A stretch of 64,000 nucleotides of DNA from Flectobacillus major DSM 103 (GTDB taxonomy: Bacteria > Bacteroidota > Bacteroidia > Cytophagales > Spirosomataceae), in NCBI RefSeq assembly GCF_000427405.1, contig NZ_KE386491.1:4726296-4790295 (forward strand), in the 5' to 3' direction. Position 1 is the stretch's first letter. Every line of letters starts with the position of its first letter. A model generated the notes under the pieces. That model was not told the origin of the DNA. It worked only from the letters and a program-made list of their open reading frames with translations, and made no database searches. Position numbers and translations under genes: made by a program. This document shows, in pieces, positions 25,779 to 33,658 of the stretch.

Positions 25779-28628
25779 TTATTTTTGATATTTTTTGAGC
25801 AAAGTACTAAACTCTGGTAAAGCCCGAATATTATCTAAATCTGTATCTTCTTTGATATAGGCAAAATCGTTATAGCCTTTTTGTAAAGCTTGCTCAAGAT
25901 AAGATAAAGCTTCTTTGGGCTGGTTTTGTAGGGAGTGTAGGCGAGATAGGTTGTAGTAGGCGTTAGTAATATTAGGATTTAGGGCTATTACTTTTTTATA
26001 ACAAGCGATAGCATTTGTATTTTGGTGAATTATTGAACAACGAGATCCTTTATTATAGAAAGCCTCTATGTAATCGTTTTTATAATAAATTGCTTTGTCG
26101 TAAGCATCAATAGCGTCTTGGTGTTTCCCCATTTGACCTAATGTACAGCCTTTATTATAATAGATAAGAGCATTTTCTGGATTTAATGAAATAGCTACAT
26201 TGTAAAACTCAATGGCTTTATCGTAGTTCTTCAAATCCGCTAATACATTAGCTTTATTAATATAAGCATCTATATTATACCTATCAAATTCTATTCCTTT
26301 ACTGTAATACTCTGATGCCTTATTATAATTACCTAACTCATACATAAGTAATCCCTTATTTACATTAAAAACTGAGTTCATGGGTTCTATCTCAAGTGCC
26401 CTATCATAATAAATTAAAGCTTTTGAATACTTTTTTTGATTTTTCAGAATATTCCCCGCTGTAGAATAGGCATCAGCAAAATCATCTTTCAACATAATTA
26501 CCTTATTTAATGATTTTAATGCCTCTTCTTCTTCACCTAATTTTTTCAAAAGTAAACCTTTGTTATAATACGAATAAGGATATTCAGGTTTTATTGTAAT
26601 AACAGTATCATAGCATACTAATGCTTTGTCATTCTGAGAGAATAGTTCAAATAATATAGCCTTACCCATGTAAGCTTCCACAAAATCCTTTTTTATAAAA
26701 ATAGCCTTATTATACAACTCCATTGCGTGATTGTATTTCTGTAATGTGGTAAAGACCTCAGCTTTGTTATAGTATGCAAGATATTCGTCGGGCATCTGCT
26801 CGATAGCAATATTATAACATTTAATAGCATCCTCATAAGAGCCTAATTTCTCTAAACAGACACCTTTATTTGTATATAATTGCGGAATTGTGTTATCTAT
26901 AGAAATAGCTAAGTCATAATAATCTAAGGCTTCCCTAAATCTACCTAGTTCTTTTAAAATTCGAGCTTTATTATAAAAAAGAGTAAAGGTTCTCTCTTTT
27001 AAAGAGATTGCTTTATCAACATACTCAATAGCTTCCATATTCTTTCCTAAATTTGAAAGAGCTACAGCCTTATTATTCAATAAAAAAATCCATTCTGGAG
27101 ACAATTTTAATGCTCTGTCAAAAATGTTAAGTGCTTCTTTATATTTTTGCTGCTTATTATATATAAACCCTAATTCATTATAACTATATATAGCTCGGTT
27201 GTTGTGAAGAATAGATTCTTGCATTTTAGCTGTTGCAAATAGTAAATCGTTTCGGTAAATTCTACTTAAAAGTCCTTCAAAATAGTTGATTTCTGCTAAT
27301 AAATTATTATACCGATAATCACGGACTCCAAATAAAACTAAACTGTAATTTAGACTTTGAATAATTTGCTCAATTTTTTCCTTACTTATGGGTTTATTAT
27401 CATTCGCTAAATATTTTGATAAATGTTCATAACTATCATCAACCAACCCTGCAATTAGTTCCAGTTTGATAAGATTTTTTGCTGTTTGGTCAGTGGTTGT
27501 CTTAGCTAATAACTCATAGTCTTGGATGGCTTTATCCATAAAACCTAAGTCCAAATTATTCACAAAACGAGTATAAGCAGTTTGGCATTCTTGGCTCAGT
27601 TGCTTTATAAAATGTTCACCAAAGCTTTTTGGATAAACCTTTCCTTCCCTTACCACAATGGGTTCATTCTTGATAAGTTCATTCAAGGTTACACTATCTA
27701 CCACTGCCAGTACAGTGTTGTCTTGTCCCTCTTTTTCAGGTGTCTGTACATTCATTAACAGGTCTTTAGCAATCCAATCTGTTATATAATGTTTTATTTC
27801 ACGAACCATCACAATACCATCAGGTTTATCATTTCTGTATTCTTGACCATCCGCTAATCCCATTAAGCCTCTTAAAAGATAATAGGTAAATATTCCATTT
27901 TCCCATTTCTTCCCTTCATAAGCACTCTGATTGTCGAGACAAGCAACTATTTTTGTGATATTATTATACCTCCATTTCCTGTATAATTCTTCTTTCAAGA
28001 TTGAGCTTTGAGTACGACTTATCAATGCTCCACTTCTGCAAGCATCTATATATAAATTAACCGATACTTTTTTCTTTAAAAAAGCAACATCCTCTGCATA
28101 ATCCTTCAAAAAAGGCAATGCCAAAAATCTATCTTTATAGCCTGGGCTTGTATCGTGCAAACATAAAATACCATGCGTAGCAGTGTCTTGTTTATAGACG
28201 ATTTTATCCTCGTAGCCATGTGAGGAAAAAAAGAGTATAACCTTAATTTGATATTTGCTTGTGTCAATTTTATTAGATAAAGCACTTGCCTTCAACCATT
28301 CTAATTGGGTCGTAACCCTTCCAAAAGTTGCGTCTTCATTTGTCAGTATTACAATATTACTATCAGGCACACTGCCTCCAGCCTTTAATCGTAAATAGGC
28401 TTTAAAATCACGAGCATCTTTATCTGCATATTTCAATCCCTCAATCTCTCTGTATTTGCTCACACCAACAATAAAGGCTAAGGTATATACCTGTTTAGGC
28501 TTAGGGGCTGGGATAATAACAGGATCTACCAAAGGAGACTTTGCCTTAACCTGAGCCTCTGTTTTCCAACCCATCAAAAAATTAAAAAAGATAAGACCTA
28601 CTAACGAAAGAAGTGATTGAGTTTTCAT
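25779..28628 (-). CDS. Exported caspase-like peptidase with TPR array (paralogue)
   Basis: Starting at the ATG complementing 28626-28628 gives a signal peptide (cut after WKTEAQ); an ATG six codons upstream is also open. The C14 domain has FFSSHGYED (H137) and YIDACRSG (C197). After a helical linker there are about thirteen tetratricopeptide repeats (YNKAxxLxxLGxxxEALxxYDxAI). It is a paralogue of the 18224 gene with the same architecture and an almost identical tail. It is convergent with the 23973 caspase, the stops being six bases apart. Together the two long TPR-caspases bracket the sigma/anti-sigma genes. Confidence 0.85.
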   Translation of the reverse strand: MKTQSLLSLVGLIFFNFLMGWKTEAQVKAKSPLVDPVIIPAPKPKQVYTLAFIVGVSKYREIEGLKYADKDARDFKAYLRLKAGGSVPDSNIVILTNEDATFGRVTTQLEWLKASALSNKIDTSKYQIKVILFFSSHGYEDKIVYKQDTATHGILCLHDTSPGYKDRFLALPFLKDYAEDVAFLKKKVSVNLYIDACRSGALISRTQSSILKEELYRKWRYNNITKIVACLDNQSAYEGKKWENGIFTYYLLRGLMGLADGQEYRNDKPDGIVMVREIKHYITDWIAKDLLMNVQTPEKEGQDNTVLAVVDSVTLNELIKNEPIVVREGKVYPKSFGEHFIKQLSQECQTAYTRFVNNLDLGFMDKAIQDYELLAKTTTDQTAKNLIKLELIAGLVDDSYEHLSKYLANDNKPISKEKIEQIIQSLNYSLVLFGVRDYRYNNLLAEINYFEGLLSRIYRNDLLFATAKMQESILHNNRAIYSYNELGFIYNKQQKYKEALNIFDRALKLSPEWIFLLNNKAVALSNLGKNMEAIEYVDKAISLKERTFTLFYNKARILKELGRFREALDYYDLAISIDNTIPQLYTNKGVCLEKLGSYEDAIKCYNIAIEQMPDEYLAYYNKAEVFTTLQKYNHAMELYNKAIFIKKDFVEAYMGKAILFELFSQNDKALVCYDTVITIKPEYPYSYYNKGLLLKKLGEEEEALKSLNKVIMLKDDFADAYSTAGNILKNQKKYSKALIYYDRALEIEPMNSVFNVNKGLLMYELGNYNKASEYYSKGIEFDRYNIDAYINKANVLADLKNYDKAIEFYNVAISLNPENALIYYNKGCTLGQMGKHQDAIDAYDKAIYYKNDYIEAFYNKGSRCSIIHQNTNAIACYKKVIALNPNITNAYYNLSRLHSLQNQPKEALSYLEQALQKGYNDFAYIKEDTDLDNIRALPEFSTLLKKYQK

Positions 28629-28680
28629 GGTGTGATTTATGGCCAAAAGATTTGTAAATAAAAATAAGAATTTTTCAATA

Positions 28681-28703
28681 GAAACTCACAGAGCTTCTAT
28701 AAA
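28681..28703 (+). promoter_or_regulatory. AAACTCACA-type upstream motif (copy 4)
   Basis: GAAACTCACAGAGCTTCTAT lies ~85 bp before the barrel gene 28774. It is the closest match to copy 5 at 29436. Confidence 0.35.
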
Positions 28704-28773
28704 AAGCTATTTAAAGTTGAAGCCTCCAGAAGGGGTTTGTAATTCATAAACTTTAATAAAAACTTTTATTACC

Positions 28774-29292
28774 ATGAAAAAATTAGCAGTAACCTTAATC
28801 ATCTTTATCTCTGCTTTAATCGCAGGACAAGTCCATGCTCAAGCCTTTCAGCAGGGCGATAAATTATTAAATCTGGGTCTAGGACTCAATTCTTATTATA
28901 GCGGAGGTGTTCCCTTTGGTGCTTCCTTTGAAGTAGGTATTGATGATGACCTTAGTGTTGGTGCGAATGTAGATTATCTCTCAACATCAAATTATGGTTA
29001 TCGATTTACTGCCCTATATTTTGGAGGAAGAGGTTCATATCACTTCAACAGGATATTGAACATCAAAGATGAAAAGTTCGACCTATACGCAGGAGCAGGC
29101 TTAGGATACAGAAGTTTTAGTTGGGCAGACTCTTATGCAGGAATATCAATAGATGCCTATGGGAGTGGCATATACTTGGGAGCACATTTAGGGGCTAAAT
29201 ACTATTTTTCGGACACAACAGGGGCATTCGCTGAATTGGGGGCTGTTGGTTCAACCAATGCAAGAATTGGGGTAGGGTTTAAATTAAAGTAG
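28774..29292 (+). CDS. Outer-membrane beta-barrel protein
   Basis: The 172 residues begin with a signal peptide (cut after VHAQ). Alternating-residue strands rich in Gly, Tyr and Phe (LLNLGLGLNSYYSGG, FTALYFGGRGSYHF, LYAGAGLGYRSF, GIYLGAHLGAKYYF) follow and end in a strand finishing GVGFKLK, typical of a small outer-membrane barrel. A second copy at 44180-44697 carries a 4-base deletion. It is preceded by the AAACTCACA motif and followed by a terminator at 29302-29328. Its role in the island is unknown. Confidence 0.8.
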   Translation: MKKLAVTLIIFISALIAGQVHAQAFQQGDKLLNLGLGLNSYYSGGVPFGASFEVGIDDDLSVGANVDYLSTSNYGYRFTALYFGGRGSYHFNRILNIKDEKFDLYAGAGLGYRSFSWADSYAGISIDAYGSGIYLGAHLGAKYYFSDTTGAFAELGAVGSTNARIGVGFKLK

Positions 29293-29301
29293 TTTGGATT
29301 T

Positions 29302-29328
29302 ATTGCTCACTGCTATGCGGTGAGCAAT
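29302..29328 (+). terminator. Terminator after barrel gene
   Basis: A 9-bp stem ATTGCTCAC/GTGAGCAAT with a 9-base loop is followed by CTTGTTTATTTT. Confidence 0.65.
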
Positions 29329-29435
29329 CTTGTTTATTTTGTCAACTCATTCAAAATAATTACCATCAATACACCATGTTGATATACCCCTTATTATTGC
29401 AGAATGTAACAATTTGAGAATAATTTATTTTCATT

Positions 29436-29460
29436 AATACTCACAGAGAAGCTATAATTC
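29436..29460 (+). promoter_or_regulatory. AAACTCACA-type upstream motif (copy 5)
   Basis: ATACTCACAGAGAAGCTATA lies ~60 bp before the GNAT-like gene at 29500. It matches copy 4 at 16 of 19 positions over ACTCACAGAG....CTATAA. Confidence 0.35.
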
Positions 29461-29499
29461 CTGATATATAAATAGTACAAAATATAAACATCAGATGCT

Positions 29500-30183
29500 A
29501 TGACACATAATTTTTATTACCTCAAAAATCCAGGGATAGAGTTCCTTCAGATTTATAAAACCGAATACGAAGCTTTGTCGAAGACAGAAGTTTCAATTGA
29601 TTATTTACAAAAAGCAGATACATATTGCTTCTTTTCTGGCCCTAAAATGGTTGGGGGACTTGTACTCGCTTCTGCATCAAATGGTAACTCATTCCGATAC
29701 TTTAGTATTTTCGAAGGGAACGAAGATGGAGTTGGTACTCTAAGAGCCTTAAAAAGAAAGTTCGGTGTTAATGAAAAAGAGGCAGTCGAAATCTCTTGTA
29801 TTTGGATGAAGCGAAAAATAATCCCTAAATATAGAATATTCTTTTATCGCATTATGCTATCTGAAACACTTAAACTCGTAAAAGAAAAAGGGTACAGATA
29901 TATTTTTGGAGGCTCTGTAGAATTACACATTCAACAATTTCAGGAGCAATTCTTTTCGAAGGTATTTTATCTTGGTATGAAACCTCCACAGGTTAAAGGA
30001 ACCCTTAGTAAATCTGGAGGAATAGCTGTCATGATTTATTTTTTAGATGCTGGCTCATTACGTTTTCAAGCATTACGTTTGCTTTATAATCTAATATGGA
30101 GTAATATCTACAGTAAACTCAAATCAATATTAAAGATAAGGTGGAACTCAGTTTTCAAGAAAACAAAAGTAACATTAGGGTAA
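29500..30183 (+). CDS. GNAT-fold acyltransferase-like protein
   Basis: The 227 residues have no signal peptide. The order of elements (an N-terminal helix, a strand with a VGGLVLASA turn, then EAVEISCIWMKRKI, then a helix MLSETLKLVKEKGYRYIFGG) suggests a GNAT or acyl-homoserine-lactone-synthase-like fold, but the match is weak. A C-terminal basic amphipathic stretch (LLYNLIWSNIYSKLKSILKI) may touch the membrane. It is convergent with a LuxR-type regulator, so a signal-synthase role is conceivable though unproven. Confidence 0.35.
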   Translation: MTHNFYYLKNPGIEFLQIYKTEYEALSKTEVSIDYLQKADTYCFFSGPKMVGGLVLASASNGNSFRYFSIFEGNEDGVGTLRALKRKFGVNEKEAVEISCIWMKRKIIPKYRIFFYRIMLSETLKLVKEKGYRYIFGGSVELHIQQFQEQFFSKVFYLGMKPPQVKGTLSKSGGIAVMIYFLDAGSLRFQALRLLYNLIWSNIYSKLKSILKIRWNSVFKKTKVTLG

Positions 30184-30228
30184 AATTATTCATAACATGA
30201 GGTAAATCCAGATGCTATTTACTTCATG

Positions 30229-31044
30229 TTATTTTAAAAGACCTTGTTTGCTCATAAATTTAGCCACATCCAATGCTGTATATAAAGGTAAATCCTCTCC
30301 AAAAAGTTGTTTTGCTTTTTCAAGAATATTTTTATTATAACTATTAATAGTGTTGATTTTAAGTCCTTGACTTTCTGCCAAATCTTTGGAAGACCTCGCT
30401 CCATTAACGTACTCTTTTAAAATTAATAATTCACGAGGCGAAAACGGATTATCTGCTGGTTTTAGTTGATTGAAATTCCTATTAAATTCTCGTAAAATTA
30501 AATTAGAGTATTCTTCAGGTAGGTCTTTTATCCTTGGATTTAAGGGTTCAAAATCATAAGTTTTAATTACAGTAAATTCTGCTACATAAGCGGTAATTTT
30601 CCCACATTTAGTTATTTGCCATGGAGATATAGTTCGCTTCACAAGAAAATGCACATCCTCTTCATGTTTAAATTTCATAGGTATTTGAACAATAAAGGAT
30701 GGCTTCAAAAAAGCCATAAGATGAGATTTGGCTTTAAGAAAGGTCTGTTCTCCTAAAAGCTGTAATAAAGAGGTGATTCCTTTAGATGGAATCATTTGGA
30801 AATATGTTTTGAGTGAGAAGGTTTTAGAATCGAAACCAAACTCTTCCAAACCTCCGTGGTCAATAATCTTGAAATTAAGTAAGTCAATGATAATAAAAAA
30901 TTGTTCTTGCCTTATTCCCTTTTTTAAACGGTGTATCTCTGTCTGTTGAGTTTCTTGTGAAACGATAAACTCATAGTCTGATTTTTTATTGTAGTGTTCA
31001 TCAGCAAAGGCCTTTACGCTCAAATATACAGCATTTGTATCCAT
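30229..31044 (-). CDS. LuxR-type HTH transcription regulator with PAS-like domain
   Basis: The 271-residue protein has a PAS-like sensory N-terminal half (FIIIDLLNFKIIDHGG...). The C-terminal LuxR/GerE helix-turn-helix is at ~202-260: FSPRELLILKEYVNGARSSKDLAESQGLKINTINSYNKNIL. This layout is common among Bacteroidota regulators and differs from true AHL receptors. An inverted repeat CCCTA-GGA-TAGGG lies ~65 bp upstream (31108-31120) and reappears in similar form at 43936, so autoregulation and a second target are plausible. Confidence 0.8.
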   Translation of the reverse strand: MDTNAVYLSVKAFADEHYNKKSDYEFIVSQETQQTEIHRLKKGIRQEQFFIIIDLLNFKIIDHGGLEEFGFDSKTFSLKTYFQMIPSKGITSLLQLLGEQTFLKAKSHLMAFLKPSFIVQIPMKFKHEEDVHFLVKRTISPWQITKCGKITAYVAEFTVIKTYDFEPLNPRIKDLPEEYSNLILREFNRNFNQLKPADNPFSPRELLILKEYVNGARSSKDLAESQGLKINTINSYNKNILEKAKQLFGEDLPLYTALDVAKFMSKQGLLK

Positions 31045-31381
31045 TTTAATTAAGGTAATACTAAAGATTAATTTTTAATATAATAATACTATTTTTTTTA
31101 AAAAATAGCCCTAGGATAGGGTAAAATTTTATATTAAATCATCTATTATTTTGTAACCGTAGATAATACTTGATTTGTAAGGGATGGAGGTATACGGAAA
31201 GATAATATAAGTCTTTATTGTCAAGTTAAAGATTTGATTAGAGACAGCTTACATATTATATTTTCTATCGTAGCGGTAGAATAATTTCTACACAATAACA
31301 TAGCTATCAAGAAGGTGGATTCCCATGCTTGAATCAAATCATTAACACAGAAGTTGTGTAGTTAGTATAAATTTAACAGAT
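31045..31381. other. Divergent intergenic region with regulator motif
   Basis: This region lies between the LuxR-type gene and the broken TPR gene. TAGCCCTAGGATAGGGTAAA at 31106-31125 contains the CCCTA-N3-TAGGG inverted repeat and is repeated with changes at 43934-43953. Nothing else is evident. Confidence 0.45.
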
Positions 31382-32201
31382 ATGAAAACTGAAATAAAAA
31401 CTAAAAAATGGCATAATAGTATTTTTTTTATTTATGCCATTTGTGTCATTTTATTCCCAGTAGGGATATACAAAATATGGAGAATCTCCCATTTGAACGC
31501 AATAATTAAAATAGTTATTACTTTTCTTTCACCTTTTGCCAACTTATTATTCGTTATTTTTTTTTGCATCGGTTATTTTAAAAAATCGCAATACACAAAA
31601 AGATGATGTAACCTTTACCACAATGATGGATGCTTCTGCCAGACACGCTAAAAGACTTCTTTCCATCGCTGTTGCAGATTCTAAAATGGAAGAGGGAAAA
31701 TTTATCTAAGCTGCAAAAAACTATAGTGAATTATTAAAAGATATTAATACAACTGATCTCTTAGTAAAGCGAGCAGAATGTTACGTTAAACTCAAAAAGT
31801 TTACAGAAGCCAGAAAAGATTATGACTTAGCAATTACTACAGACTCAACCGATTCAAATATATATTTTAGTAGAGCATCAAATCTATATCTTGATAAAAA
31901 TGATAATACTATTTTGGCAGAACCAGATTCATGCTTAAATGATTTTTCAAAGGCAATTCATTTTGATTCTAATAATTATAAGTATTATATATATCGTGGT
32001 GAATTATATAAGAATATGAATAAAAATGAATTGGCAATAAAAGATTATACTAATGCAATAAAAGCTAATCCGATAAGTCTTACCTATTTAAAAAGAGATG
32101 AATTATATTACAAACTTGAAAAATTCAAGCAAGCAAAAAAAGATTTTGATCAAGCTAAAAAGCTAGATCCAGAATATTTTAAGAAATTTTATCATCACTA
32201 A
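31382..32201 (+). pseudogene. Membrane-anchored TPR protein, broken
   Basis: The first frame (31382-31606) encodes a membrane segment (HNSIFFIYAICVILFPVGIYKIW...). Near 31565-31600 the coding sense moves to another frame (QKDDVTFTTMMDASARHAKRLL...), which meets an in-frame TAA at 31707-31709. It continues open to 32201 as tetratricopeptide repeats (AECYVKLKKFTEARKDYDLAI, RGELYKNMNKNELAIKDYTNAI). One frameshift and one stop therefore interrupt what was a ~270-residue TPR protein. The last open piece, 31914-32201 from a TTG, could still yield a 95-residue TPR fragment. Confidence 0.65.
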
Positions 32202-32308
32202 TCTTAATAAGATGGATAAAATGACACTAATTATGGCAAATACTTTATGTAAATCATTTACTTCTAAGGTAGAGTAGTATCAGACTTAAAAAATTACGAA
32301 AATTTCCT

Positions 32309-33241
32309 ATGAAAGTTATGCGCTTTTTACTTTTAATCTTTTGTCTGTTTTTCTTTAATCTGCCTTACAAGTCAAACGCACAGGATAATTCCCCCCTTTG
32401 TACTAAAGGAGTTACATACGGAGAATTAATTAGTTTTTTTCAGATTCCTACGTCTGATAAATTGGTCAACACTATCCAACAGAAATGCTTTGAAGAGTTT
32501 GATGAAGGGCATTTGTCAGGATTCAAGATATATGAAAGGAAATATTCTAAAGTAGATTATAATACTACAACAGATTATAATGAACACTTAATTACAAAGT
32601 ATGGCAAAGCCTTTGAGTATAGGTGTTCAGAGTTTGAGCTATGTACAAAGCTTCTAAAACAAATAAATGACAATGCTATTTATTTTTGTCAATCTTTGAT
32701 CGATACAAATGTATATATTTATCTACTCAAAGATAGAATACATGCAATTGAAATGAGAGATATTCCTGATGCAAATATAGGATATGCTTATGGATTCAAG
32801 TATAGAAATATCACTACTTTGGACTGGAAGAGATATAAAGACTCAAAGTTGATAGACGACTTTCCAAAATCAGCGATGGAAAGATTGAGGTTAGAATACA
32901 GGTATGAAAGAATTGACTCATTCAATAATCCAACCACAATTTACCTTAATATCGGAGATAAAGTTTATATGGAAGCTGGTGGTGAAATAACCCTTGGTAC
33001 CTTTGCTGGTAATGGAGAACCTCCAGGTATTGATGGTTATACTAGTTATAACAGGATAGAGGGCTTCAAGCATGGTAGTTTATTGTTTAGGGTTGGTAAT
33101 AAAAATTGGGATTCAGTAAATTATGAAAAAATATTTACTGTAAGAGAGAATGGTAATTTACAGTTTATTGTAAACGATAGTGACCCATCAAATAATAGTG
33201 GATATTACTGGATAAATATTAAAATCATTCGTTCAAAATAG
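32309..33241 (+). CDS. Exported protein with LecA-like (PA-IL) lectin domain
   Basis: The 310-residue protein has a signal peptide (cut after KSNAQ). The N-terminal ~185 mature residues are unassigned and contain five Cys. Residues ~210-307 resemble the galactophilic lectin LecA/PA-IL: IYLNIGDKVYMEAGGEITLG, then GFKHGSLLFRVGN, then NLQFIVNDSDPSNNSGYYW. The last segment matches the calcium and sugar-binding loop (NDxDxxNN) of that family. It would bind galactose-like sugars outside the cell or in the periplasm. The assignment is by eye from conserved motifs. Confidence 0.6.
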   Translation: MKVMRFLLLIFCLFFFNLPYKSNAQDNSPLCTKGVTYGELISFFQIPTSDKLVNTIQQKCFEEFDEGHLSGFKIYERKYSKVDYNTTTDYNEHLITKYGKAFEYRCSEFELCTKLLKQINDNAIYFCQSLIDTNVYIYLLKDRIHAIEMRDIPDANIGYAYGFKYRNITTLDWKRYKDSKLIDDFPKSAMERLRLEYRYERIDSFNNPTTIYLNIGDKVYMEAGGEITLGTFAGNGEPPGIDGYTSYNRIEGFKHGSLLFRVGNKNWDSVNYEKIFTVRENGNLQFIVNDSDPSNNSGYYWINIKIIRSK

Positions 33242-33658
33242 TGCCTATAAATGAATTCTAAAGCTTTATACAATTCTGTTTTTATGCAGGTTTATCCAAA
33301 AATGAAAGCATCTTTATAACCGGTTAAATTCATCAGACAAAATATTCTATTATTTGATATAATAATTTAGTGGATAACATTAAATCAATTTTACATGCTT
33401 CAAGTTTGGCTTTATGTCCTATTCTAATAGTTGGAAATTACTTTTTATGAAATATTAGAAGCTATTCTGAATCATGCCTACAGCCTAATGTGTAATACTT
33501 CATTCTTAGATTAATTGATTGCTATTGCTAAAGTCTGAATACTGATTCGTAAGTGGTTAAACGAATGATTAAAGATCTAAATTATAGTATTTTACCTTTT
33601 GAATTGAATACGTATAACATTATAATAATATTGATCACAATAATTAATTTTACTAAAA
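33242..33658. other. 417-bp gap without genes
   Basis: AT-rich sequence with no convincing ORF or hairpin was seen. It probably contains the promoter of the 33659 gene. Confidence 0.4.
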
